Shown here piece after piece: positions 20,324 through 30,530 of a stretch of 64,000 bases of DNA. The stretch covers positions 198,472,664 to 198,536,663 of the forward strand of contig NC_133121.1 in the NCBI RefSeq assembly GCF_033568475.1, read 5' to 3'. The position numbers were made by a program, and so were the translations under genes. This DNA is from Henckelia pumila (lineage: Eukaryota; Streptophyta; Magnoliopsida; Lamiales; Gesneriaceae). Positions within the stretch are counted from its first letter, which is position 1, and every line of letters starts with the position of its first letter. The notes under the pieces are model-generated. The model was not told the origin of the DNA. It did no database searches and saw nothing but the letters and a program-made list of their open reading frames with translations.

Positions 20324-20724
20324 CCTTAAAATAACTACTTTTGGTTATAAATGTGTGTGGACATAAATACACTTGATATTAATGAACATATTTGGTATTT
20401 AAATATTAATATTTTATTTTACTCTTCTTAAAAACCAACATAACCATTTTTTAATATCCAAACACAAGTTCAATGCCACGAACCCACAAACTCACATATT
20501 TTTCAACATGCTAATTTTTTTTTAATTGTGTATATTTTTAACTAAAAAATAAAAACTTTACACGATGACTAGTTAGACTAATGTATTAGTAAATTTTTTA
20601 TGTTAATTAATTTTTGTATTAATTTGAAGATGATAGGATAAATTAATATTTTAAAATTTTGACAAGTAAATACAAATAATCCGATTTTTATTAAATAGTT
20701 GTCCAACCAAACATCATACCAATA
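20324..20724. other. AT-rich sequence before the Sirevirus-like element
   Basis: Nothing recognisable. Confidence 0.5.
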
Positions 20725-20729
20725 TATCT

Positions 20730-21492
20730 TGAAAGGAATATTTTGTTCCTTAAAATCATCCTATTTTTGAAAAAGATTTTATTTAATATCTTTTGCCTTT
20801 CTTGGACATGAAGTAATCTTTATTTAAGTATTTTATTTCCTACTTGAGATATTGATAAGCTGATTAGAATATTTATCATATCTAATATTTATCTTTCTTT
20901 ATGTAGATTTGATATGATCAAATAAAAGGAATCCTACGCCTACAAGAAAATATATTGAAGAAGAATTCTTTGCATATATATATAAGATTAGAGAGAGACC
21001 GTGTAGACAGACGGAGAGAGAGCTACAGATCATACGGGAGAATCTCTGAAGCTTGTCACGGTCGTGGTTGCTTGAAGCCGTGAAGAACACTCGAAGATTA
21101 TTGATCGAAGGGTGTTTACATCTCACGTATTTTGGCTTCAAGAGTTTTTCTCCTTACTATGTTTTTAGTTATTCTATTCCATATAGAATTTTTAGGAGAA
21201 CTTTTATTTTTTATTTCTCACTTGTTTTGAGAAATTAAATTTTACAATAATCACTAGTTTTAGGGTTTGTAAAACTCTTTAAAAGTTTTCTAGTGAAGTT
21301 TTGCCCTGAGGCGCTGCAAGAGTATTTTATACTCTTGCTTAATTTATTTGAGTATATTTATTTGGTTGCTTATTTTTTATACACGCTTAAAATTATTTTC
21401 CGCTGCAAATTACTCAAGGTGTTATAGTAGGTTTTGTCAACACTTTGTGACAACACCTCAAACTGTTTATGTGCAACCATTATTTCCTAACA
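20730..21492 (+). repeat. Left LTR of the Sirevirus-like element
   Basis: Starts TGAAAGGAATATTTT and ends TTTCCTAACA. A TATA-like TATATATATAAG lies at 20974-20986, so the transcript likely starts near 21010. The R/U5 end carries one hairpin of the GGTGTTG family at 21416-21459, with two substitutions compared with the right LTR. Confidence 0.85.
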
Positions 21493-21494
21493 AG

Positions 21495-21506
21495 TGGTAT
21501 CAGAGC
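21495..21506 (+). promoter_or_regulatory. Primer binding site (initiator Met-tRNA)
   Basis: TGGTATCAGAGC begins two bases after the left LTR and complements the 3' end of plant initiator methionine tRNA. Confidence 0.85.
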
Positions 21507-21564
21507 CATCTTCTTGATACACTAAGAACTGATCTTGGTTTGCTTATTTTATTACAGGAAAAAT

Positions 21565-23425
21565 ATGGACTCATCGTCTGTTGCGAACTCGTTCTTGAAA
21601 CCTCCAATTCTTGATGGCACGAATTATGCACTATGGAAGAATAAGATGCGATATACTATTAAGGCTATGGATGTTCGTGCTTGGAAAAGTATTCTGACTG
21701 GTTGGACTCCTCCAACGACGCAAGATGAAGATGGAGACTATATCATCAAGAAAGAAGAGACTTGGACTACCGAGGAAACACAAAGTTCAAGCTACAATGC
21801 TAAAGCACTCAATGCAATTTTTGCAACTGTAGATATGAGGATGTATGGGATCATATCTGACTGCACTATTGCTAAGGATGCATGGGATGCTCTTCAAGAA
21901 CACTGTGAAGGAATTGATAGCATGAGAAGAACAAGATTGAGACTGTTAAACACAAGATTTGAAAATATCAGGATGGATGAGAATGAGACTATTGCTGATT
22001 ATGATAAAAAAAAACTTAGGGAGATATCTACAGAGACGCATGCTCTTGGAGGACCTATTTCTAGTGAAGCCATGGTGAACAAGGTTCTTCGTTCCTTGCC
22101 TAAAAGATTCAATGGGAAGATTTGGACGCTTGAAGAAGTAAAAGACACTTCAAAGATGAAGATGACTGAACTGATAAGCATTCTTTAAGTTTTTGAGATG
22201 AACAAAAAAGAGCAAGAGAAGGATAAAGGAAATTCAATAGCTCTTCAAGCTTCAAAGCCTTCATATGAGGAATATATTCAATTTCATCAAGAAGTTCATC
22301 AATCTGATTTAGAAGATGATTCGATCTCTCTCATGACTAGGAAATTCAATGATTATTTGAAGAGGATGAAAGAGTCAAGAAAGACGGATCAAAAACTCAA
22401 GGCTCCAATGTTCTCCAACAAGCCCCTAATGATTAATGGACCAGAACAGTCACCAAGGAAGCCTACTGATACTCCTAAGCCTCGAATTACGTCGGAAGGA
22501 AAAAAGAAGGTTGTTCCAAAGAAGTTGGACACTGTTCAATGTCATGCATGTCAAGGATTTGGACACTATGCAAACGAGTGTGCCAACACGCTTAGGAAAG
22601 GGATGAACACATCTTTAAGTGATGAGGAGTCAGAAGAAGAAGAACATGAAGATTAAGAGAGTCACACTGCCTTATCTGTATTATTGGATAGCAAGAAGAA
22701 ATTAAGTAAACCCTTTAGGTGTTGCCGCAGGTGTTGCCACACCTGGCCGCAACATCTCCCAAAGGTCAGTTTGTTTGAATTCCTCCATTACTGATAATAT
22801 GTGTGATAATGATACAGGTGAAGAGACAATGTCTATAGAAGAAGCTCGGATGATGTTTGAAGAATTACATACTGATTGGATCGAAAGAAATAAAGTGAAT
22901 ACTATCCTTTCAAAGGAAAATTCTGATTTAAAGGCTGATGTGTCAAGGCTGGAAGTCATGCTGAGTAAGAAAGACATCGAGTTAAGTCAAATGAAGGAAG
23001 AACTCGGAAAGGCAAAAGCTACATTGGCTAAGTTCAACTCAAGCACCTCTAAGCTTGATTCTCTACTCATGATGGGAAGAGATGGTACGGCTGGTTTAGG
23101 TTTTGAAAACAGCATATTTGAGATTGGAGAAAGTTCGAAAGGGCCTGTGTTTGTCAAGGAAAGTAGCAGTACAGAAAGCTCAAGCAAAAAGGCCTTACCA
23201 GTTGATCTTCCAAAATCAAAGCCACAGCCTACTGCCCCTTCAAAGTCTAGAGGGAAACGTAAGTACATTTGTCACTACTGTCATAGACCTGGTCACATTA
23301 AACCATACTGTTTTAAGCTGCAGGAAGACTACAGATATAGATCTGCATCTAAGGTGTTGCCTAAGGTGTTGCCAACACCTCCCCACAACATCCCTAGAAA
23401 CAGATCTTATGTAAGAAAGATTTAG
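21565..23425 (+). pseudogene. Sirevirus-like gag, broken
   Basis: The frame starts MDSSSVANSFLKPP with a DUF4219/UBN2-type Copia Gag domain (PILDGTNYALWKNKM). It is stopped at 22186 (TAA) but reads on in the same frame through a first zinc knuckle, CHACQGFGHYANEC (near 22540), to another TAA at 22654. The frame then changes near the hairpin at 22716-22757 and continues from 22775 with a coiled-coil stretch (LSKENSDLKADVSRLEVML) and a second knuckle, CHYCHRPGHIKPYC (near 23270). Two knuckles of this kind are typical of Sirevirus Gag. Protein acts in virus-like particle assembly. Confidence 0.75.
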
Positions 23426-23452
23426 GTACCAAAAGCTGATATTCAATGTCAT

Positions 23453-26400
23453 ATGATTTATACTGCTTTGAGAACTAATGTTTCAGGTGCATGGTACTTT
23501 GATAGCGGTATCTCTCGTCACATGACAGGTTTCAAGAAGTTTCTCTCTGATTATGTTGAACAGAAAAGTGGAAAAGTAACCTATGGAGGAGGTTCAAAGG
23601 GAAACGTTGTCGGAAAAGGGACTCTGAATGTTGCTGGTCTACCCAAGCTTCGCAATGTGCTTCATGTTGAAGGATTAACCGCGAATCTAATAAGCATAAG
23701 CCAACTTTGTTATGATAATTTGCATGTGAAATTTGATAAGAAATTATGCAAAGTTTTTGATGAATCAAATCTCTGTGTCATGACAGGTACTAGGTCATCC
23801 GACAACTGCTATCAACTCGGAGAAGAGATGGCTGTAGACACACCAAAGTTAATGAGTTTGATTTATGGCATCAAAATTTGGGTCATGCAAATTTCAAGAC
23901 ATTAAAGAACTTGAGTAAGTTAGATGTTGTGAGAGGTATGCCTAACTTAAAATCTGGTATTCCATTTGTGTGTGAAGCATGTCAGAAAGGGAAGCAGACT
24001 AGGTGTCACACGAGGTGTTGCCAACATCTGTGACAACACGCTGCCTTGAACTTTTACATATGGACTTGATGGGTCCAATGGATGTTGAAAGTTTTGGTGG
24101 TAAGAAATACTCTTTTGTTTGTGTGGATGATTTTTCACGATATACTTGGATAAACTTTCTGAGAGAAAAATCGGACACATATGATGCATTCAAGAAGCTG
24201 CTCACTAAGATTTCGAACCTATACAATCTGAAGGTAATCAGAATTCGTACTGATCATGGTAAGGAGTTCGAAAACTCTTCTTTTGCTAGCTTGTGTGATA
24301 AGAAAGGTATTTCTCATGAATTTTCTGCCCCTAAAACTCCACAACAAAATGGGATTGCCGAAAGGAAAAATAGGACTTTGCAAGAAATGGCAAGAGTGAT
24401 GCTAAGTTCTAAAAATATTTCAAAACGTTTTTGGGCTGAAGCCTTGAATACTGCATGTCATATTTCAAATAGAGTCTATTTGAGGAATGGTACTACTATG
24501 ACCTCCTATGAAATTCTCATGGGAAAGAGGTCAAACCTTAAATATTTTCATGTTTTTGGATGTGTATGTCACGTTTTGAATGATAGAGATCATCTTGCTA
24601 AATTTGATGCAAAGAGTGATAAGTGCATGTTCTTAGTATATTCATCAAATAGCCGAGCTTATAGGATGTATAACTTGAGAACAAGGACTATTTTTTAGTC
24701 AATTAATGTTGTTTTTGATGATTCTGCAGATCTAAAGAAGAAAACAGCTGAGGATGATGTTGATGATCTGCTGGATAATTCTGGAAATATAGATGTTATC
24801 AAAGGAGTGTTGCCAACACCTCCGAAAACACCTTCTACAGAAAATCCAGAATCAATAGTTGAAAAAACTACTGATGAGAATATTGATGAAAATAGTGAGG
24901 TAAATGAAACTGGAAAGAATGTTCCAAGCAGAATTCAGAAGAATCACCCAACCTCACAGGTTATTGGAGATGTGCATGGAGACTTGCAAACTCGAAGGAA
25001 AGAGAAAGTAGATTATCGAAAGATGGCAGGTTTGTTATGCATAAGTTCTACGTATTCTCAGGTACGTTTTTCCTGTTTCGTGTCAAACATTGAACCCAAA
25101 AAGGTTGAAGAAGCATTAAAAGATGAATTTTGGGTCAATGCTATGCACGAAGAGTTAGAACAATTTGTGAGGAATGATGTTTGGTACCTAGTACCGTGTC
25201 CTGCTCATGGAAATGTCATAGGAACTAAATGGATTTTCAAAAATAAAACTGATGAGTCGGGAAACATCATTAGAAATAAAGCTAGGTTGGTAGCTCAAGG
25301 GTATACACAGGTTGAAGGGGTGGATTTTGATGAAACCTTTGCTCATGTAGCCCGCATTGAGTCTGTCCGACTTTTTCTTGCTATTTCATGTTACATGGGA
25401 ATGAAACTTTTTCAAATGGATGTAAAAAGTGTCTTTTTAAATGGGATCCTCAATGAAGAAGTCTATGTGAAACAACCTAAGGGTTTTGAGGATCCAAATC
25501 ATCTTGACTATGTATATAAGTTGAAAAAGGCATTGTATAGATTGAAGCAAGCACCACGTGCATGGTATGGGAGACTTACTGAGTACTTGCTCAATATTGG
25601 TTTCAAAAGAGGTGAGGTTGATAAGACCTTGTTTGTGCAAAAGTCTCAAGGTAATATCTTAAGTTGCCAAATTTATGTGGATGATATAATATTTTGTGCT
25701 TCAAATGATAAACTAGTTGATAATTTTGTGAAGTGCATGTCTTCTACATTTGAGATGAGCATGGTTGGAGAGTTAACTTACTTCTTGGGCTTGCAAGTAA
25801 AACAAATGCATGATGGTATATTTCTGTGTCAAAGCAAGTATGCTAAAAATCTCGTGAAGAAGTTTCTGAATGATAACACTAAGCACATGCGCACACCTAT
25901 GGGGTCTAATGAAAAGCTATCTAGGGAGGATGTTGCCGAAGGTGTTGACAACACCCTCTATAGAAGCATGATTGGTAGTCTTTTGTATTTGAGTGCTACT
26001 AGACCAGATATCATGTATAGTGTTTGTTTGTGTGCTAGATACCAGTCTAACCCAAAAATCACTCACCTAAAGACCGTAAAACGTATACTGAAGTATGTGG
26101 CTGGAACTTTGAATTTGGGTTTGTGGTACACTAAAGAAACCAATTCGAATTTGGTAGCGTTTAGTGATGCTGATTGGGCTGGGGATTTAGATGAGAGGAA
26201 GAGTACTTCGGGAGGATGTTTCTATTTGGGGAATAACTTAGTGTCATGGTACAGTAAGAAACAAAACTGTGTTTCACTCTCTACTGCCGAGTCTGAGTAT
26301 GTTGCTGTTGGTAGTTGTTGCTGTCAACTCCTATGGATGAATCAAATGTTGAATGATTATGGAATTAAGAGTGATACTCCTATTGTGTACTGTGATAATT

Positions 26401-26615
26401 CTAGTGCCATTGATATATCCAAAAATCCAATACAACACTCTCGAACCAAACACATTGACATTAGACATCACTTCATTCGAGGTTTGGTCGAGAAAAGCAT
26501 AATCTTAATTGAGTTTGTTGGAACTAATAACCAATTAGCTGATATATTCACAAAAGCTTTGGATTTCGAGAAATTTTCCAGTCTAAGGAAGTCTCTCAGT
26601 ATGTGTGCATTATAG
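23453..26615 (+). pseudogene. Sirevirus-like pol: protease, integrase, RT, RNase H
   Basis: A TAG at 23423 separates it from the second half of gag in the same frame. Protease is recognised by WYFDSGISRHMTG (the usual cysteine is isoleucine here). A frameshift near 23855 breaks the junction to the GAG-pre-integrase and integrase region (24003-24698; LLHMDLMGP, PQQNGIAERKNRT). A TAG at 24696 interrupts before the RT. The last 602 codons (24807-26615) are open: RT with IYVDDIIF, and RNase H with SDADWAGDLDERKSTSGG and a tail ending SLSMCAL. Three hairpin copies lie within this coding region and are translated as VLPTSV, VLPTPP and GVDNTL. Confidence 0.85.
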
Positions 26616-27665
26616 ACAGAACTTAGATGTTGTCATGAGTGTTGCCAACACCCTGTGACAACACCTTTTCATGCATGTGCATCTTTAGGATCATTAGGCA
26701 TGTTGCATTCATGCATACACTTTGTTTTGTGAAGTGTTTGATACTTTGTAATCATTGACCAGTTTTCACTCAGGATTCTTTGCAAATTGTTTTACAGTTT
26801 AATGAGATTTAATTGAAGAAAAGTTCTGACTAAATCACGAAGTAGTGGAGGGATGTTCGTGTATTCCATGATCCCGTCCCAAGTGAAAAGTGATTTCGCA
26901 AATTCAGAAACTCAAAATAACAAAATGGTTAAATAAGATCATCTCAATCATCAAATTTGATTGAAAAACAGAAGCAAATGGAAAAAGCTACCTAAAGGGG
27001 TCCATTGAAGATCGTTCCTTTAGTGTGCAGGCTAGCACTTCTGTAATAATGAATTTAATGGCTATCTGGAAATAAATTTTTTTTAATCCTGAAGTGTTGT
27101 TGGAAGATGTTGCCAACATCGTGGATAACACCTCGCTTGTCAACATATTATTTGTGCACATAATTGCATTTTAGGTTTATGTCGCATTTTGTTTTAGACA
27201 TAATTAGGACATGCATATTTTGATATGTGAATATCTTTGGCCAAAAAGTTATGAATTCCGATCGAACAAAATTTGTGATTTTTGTCATATCCTCTGAATT
27301 TTTGAATTTGAATGTGATTGGATTTTGTTTCAGTGGTGTTATATTCTGAAGAGGAGTTAAAATTGGAAAGATTTGGTGAAATATTTGGGCCAATATTATC
27401 GGAGGAAATCAAAGGGATTTATTGCCTAATTAAGTCGGATTTGTTACCGTTTTTCTCATAGTAACCGTTGAGATTTTGTTACCGTTGGGGGCCTACAGAA
27501 TCCAAGTTAGAATAGGAAAAGGTTTGAGGGATTATATATCTGTGTTTTTATCTTCTTTTGGAAATATTTTATTTCCTTATTTTCATCCCGAATTCCCTTA
27601 TTCTCAATACTCTCCGATTAATATTGCCCTATTCCATTCTCAATATTTTATCCTCACGCATTTTC
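26616..27665 (+). other. Spacer between pol and the env-like ORF
   Basis: Non-coding internal sequence of the element. It carries two complete hairpins of the GGTGTTG family at 26624-26666 and 27093-27132, the first starting right after the pol stop. Confidence 0.7.
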
Positions 27666-29384
27666 ATGGCAGGAAAGGGTTTTGATCCCCAAGATATTCG
27701 TTCTGAGATGGGATATTCAGAAGATGCTACGGAAGGTGTTACAGCACCTACATCACCACACCCTGTGGTTGAACAAGCGTTGATCCCTGTTGCTGAAGAA
27801 CCAGTGCCTTTGGACTCCATCGCTCCAGGAAAGCCAGGCAATGAGATCGATGCGGAAAATTTTCCTGATATGTCCGTACTGAATAAAGTGTTTCCTACGA
27901 AACCCTTAACCCGTAGATCAAAGAGACAAGCTGGCTAAAACCAGATTACACTGCATCAAAGAGATTTCGAGGAAAGGGTCAACCATCTAGACCTTCTCTC
28001 GTGGACACCGAATTCTCGTCTGGTGATGCAAACTCAGATGAAGACTTTAAATTGGTACATCGAAAAAGGGGAAAGGCGAGTGCCATGGAACCCACTGTTC
28101 AAAATATTCCCGTTCCGTTTGAATCTGAAGAAACTTCAAAGGGGAATTCGTCTTCTAACAGTGATTTCGCTGAATCAGAAATTCCTTCTACTGCTGCTCA
28201 GACAGATGTTCCTGTTCCTGAGGGACCATCATCTACTGCTCCTCCTGTTCTATCTGATGATGAGGAGATTTCAATAGCCCAGTTCATGGCTAAGATGAAG
28301 AAATCAAAAACCAAGAAGGCTGCTGATAAAGTCCCTGGTAAACTCATCCTATTCATCTACGTTTTACTCCAAGGAGATTGCTAATTACTGGGAGAAGTAT
28401 GCTAATCGTGAATTCTGGGAAGAACATAACATTGATATTGAGAGCTATGGAGCTCAGAACATGGTGAGATTTTTCGAGGTAAGGAACATACTGTCCACCG
28501 TTACTACTGCTGGTCCATATTGCAGAGAGCTTGTGCGTGAGTTCTACTGTAATATCACTGAGGCTGTGAAGGATCCACGGTACATGAAGTATGGGAAAGT
28601 CTATGTGCGTGGACAAATCTTCTCTTTCAGTCCTGCTATTATAAATGGATTTCTTCAGAATCCTGCCTCAGATGATGCTGCTCTGCCTACGATGGATGAG
28701 ATGATATTTGTCATCACTGGGGGACATGTCACTGTGTACCTAGCTCATCCTAAGAAATTTCCAGCAGCCAAGCTCACTTTTTTTTACTCTGTTCTCCATA
28801 AAACTGCTGTGAAGACTTGGACTCCATCCGGAAATTCAAGTGTGGTTACCAAGCATCAAGCCCCTGTCTTGTATGCTATTGGTACTGGTATTGCATTCAA
28901 CTATGGCCGACTCGTGTTTGACACAGTCTTGGCCTTTGCCGATTGCTCTCAACCCACCTTGAAGCTGCCTTATTCATCACTCATCTATTCTATGCTACTG
29001 TCCCAAGAGATAGAGAAGGATGATGATGAAGTTCTTATTAACCCTGAGGAATTGATAAAGATCGCACCGGCATTGCTCAAAGGAAATAGGAAGATAGATC
29101 TTCCCTGGTCTGAGACTGCTGATTATGCAGGTGTCATGGCAGGTGCTGCCAACACCTCCTCTGCCACTACTGTTTTTGTACCCCCCTCTACTGCTCATGA
29201 TGTTGATCCTGCTTTCATACAAGCTCAATTGGTGCATGCTGAGCAGAAGATTGCACAAGCGAAGGCTGATCTAGCCTATTATGAAGGGTTAAAGGCTCAC
29301 TATGAATCTCTACTAAGCGAAGCTGGCCCTTCTGAACAAAAAGGGGGAGAAGAAAGTGAAGCAGAAGAGAGCAATCAGTTTTAA
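27666..29384 (+). pseudogene. Env-like third ORF of the Sirevirus-like element
   Basis: Starts MAGKGFDPQDIRSEMG at the first ATG of the spacer. Two frameshifts (near 27938 and near 28340) divide it into three pieces that together would be about 570 codons. The first part is acidic and low in complexity with a basic patch (LTRRSKRQ and VHRKRGKAS). The central part (28400-29000; REFYCNITEA, GKVYVRGQIFSFSPAIINGFL) matches the plant transposon protein domain found in Sirevirus env-like ORFs. The C-terminus is a coiled coil (AQKIAQAKADLAYYEGLKAH-like). I see no transmembrane segment or signal peptide, so a true envelope role is not supported. Confidence 0.7.
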
Positions 29385-29574
29385 TTGTTTTGCTAGTTTT
29401 TTTTATTTGTCTAGTTTTTGTTTTTGTTCTAATTTGCTCTGACCCTAATCAAAACTGTTTTGGTGTTTGTTCTGTTGTTTCGTATGATTAGTTCTCCTTG
29501 CACTTATGTTTTCTGATTTGAGGTGTCATAGCTAGATGTTGCCAACATCTTATGACAACACCTCTGCTTATACT

Positions 29575-29657
29575 TAGGGGGAGAATCTATTCAGGGGGAG
29601 TTTTGATTAAGGGGGAGTTTCGTTGTGTTTTGTCCAGAAAGGCAAAAAGGAGGAGAT
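29575..29657 (+). promoter_or_regulatory. Repeated polypurine tracts before the right LTR
   Basis: Three AGGGGGAG tracts lie at 29575-29584, 29592-29601 and 29609-29618, then AAAAAGGAGGAGAT directly abuts the LTR at 29658. Several tracts in a row are a Sirevirus hallmark. The one touching the LTR should prime plus-strand synthesis. Confidence 0.75.
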
Positions 29658-30421
29658 TGAAAGGAATATTTTATTCCTTAAAATCATCCTATTTTTGAAA
29701 AAGATTTTATTTAATATCTTTTGCCTTTCTTGGACATGAAGTAATCTTTATTTAAGTATTTTATTTCCTACTTGAGATATTAATAAGCTGATTAGAATAT
29801 TTAGCATATCTAATATTTATCTTTCTTTACGTAGATTTGATATGATCAAATAAAAGGAATCCTACGCCTACAAGGAAATATATTGAAGAAGAATTCTTTG
29901 CATATATATATAAGATTAGAGAGAGACCGTGTAGAAAGACGGAGAGAGAGCTACAGATACATACGGGAGAATCTCTGAAGCTTGTCACGGTCGTGGTTGC
30001 TTGAAGCCGTGAAGAACACTCGAAGATTATTGATCGAAGGGTATTTACATCTCACGTGTTTTGGCTTCAAGAGTTTTTCTCCTTACTATGTTTTTTGTTA
30101 TTCTATTCCATATAGAATTTTTAGGAGAACTTTTATTCTTTATTTCTCACTTGTTTTGAGAAATTGAATTTTACAATAATCACTAGTTTTAAGGTTTGTA
30201 AAACTCTTTGAAAGTTTTCTAGTAAAGTTTTGCCCTGAGGCGCTGCAAGAGTATTTTATACTCTTGCTTAATTTATTTGAGTCTATTTATTTGATTGCTT
30301 ATTTTTTATACACACTTAAAATTATTTTCCGCTGCAAATTACTCAAGGTGTTATAGTAGGTGTTGTCAACACCTTGTGACAACACCTCAAACTGTTTATG
30401 TGCAACCATTATTTCCTAACA
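29658..30421 (+). repeat. Right LTR of the Sirevirus-like element
   Basis: Same termini as the left LTR. The hairpin near its end (30345-30388) is the better preserved copy: an outer AGGTGTT/AACACCT pair around a perfect GGTGTTGTCAACACC palindrome. The LTR ends 109 bp from the stop codon of the NSE3 gene on the other strand. Confidence 0.85.
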
Positions 30422-30530
30422 TATCTTAACTGGGAATAGTCATGTTTAGAATACAACCTCCTAGTCCTAAAATGACAGACGCATCAAAACCCATCAGCAT
30501 GCAACTCATCAATTTCATAGTTTGCCATCG

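Larger units (their letters stand above)
20730..30421 (+). mobile_element. Complete Sirevirus-like Copia retrotransposon, TSD TATCT
   Basis: LTRs of 763 and 764 bp enclose gag, pol and an extra 3' ORF. TATCT stands on both sides (20725-20729 and 30422-30426), so the element is complete. A Met-tRNA primer site follows the left LTR; several GGGGGAG tracts and a final purine tract precede the right LTR. Two zinc knuckles in Gag, an ORF downstream of pol and repeated purine tracts fit the Sirevirus lineage. All ORFs carry stops or frameshifts, yet the LTRs differ at only about 2-3 percent of positions by eye, so insertion is fairly recent. A palindromic motif around GGTGTTGCCAACACC recurs about eleven times along the element. 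Confidence 0.85.

Noticed and set aside
28461-29384. Host gene at the 3' part of the Sirevirus-like element
   Set aside because: It lies between pol and the right LTR inside an intact target duplication and is the env-like ORF of the element.
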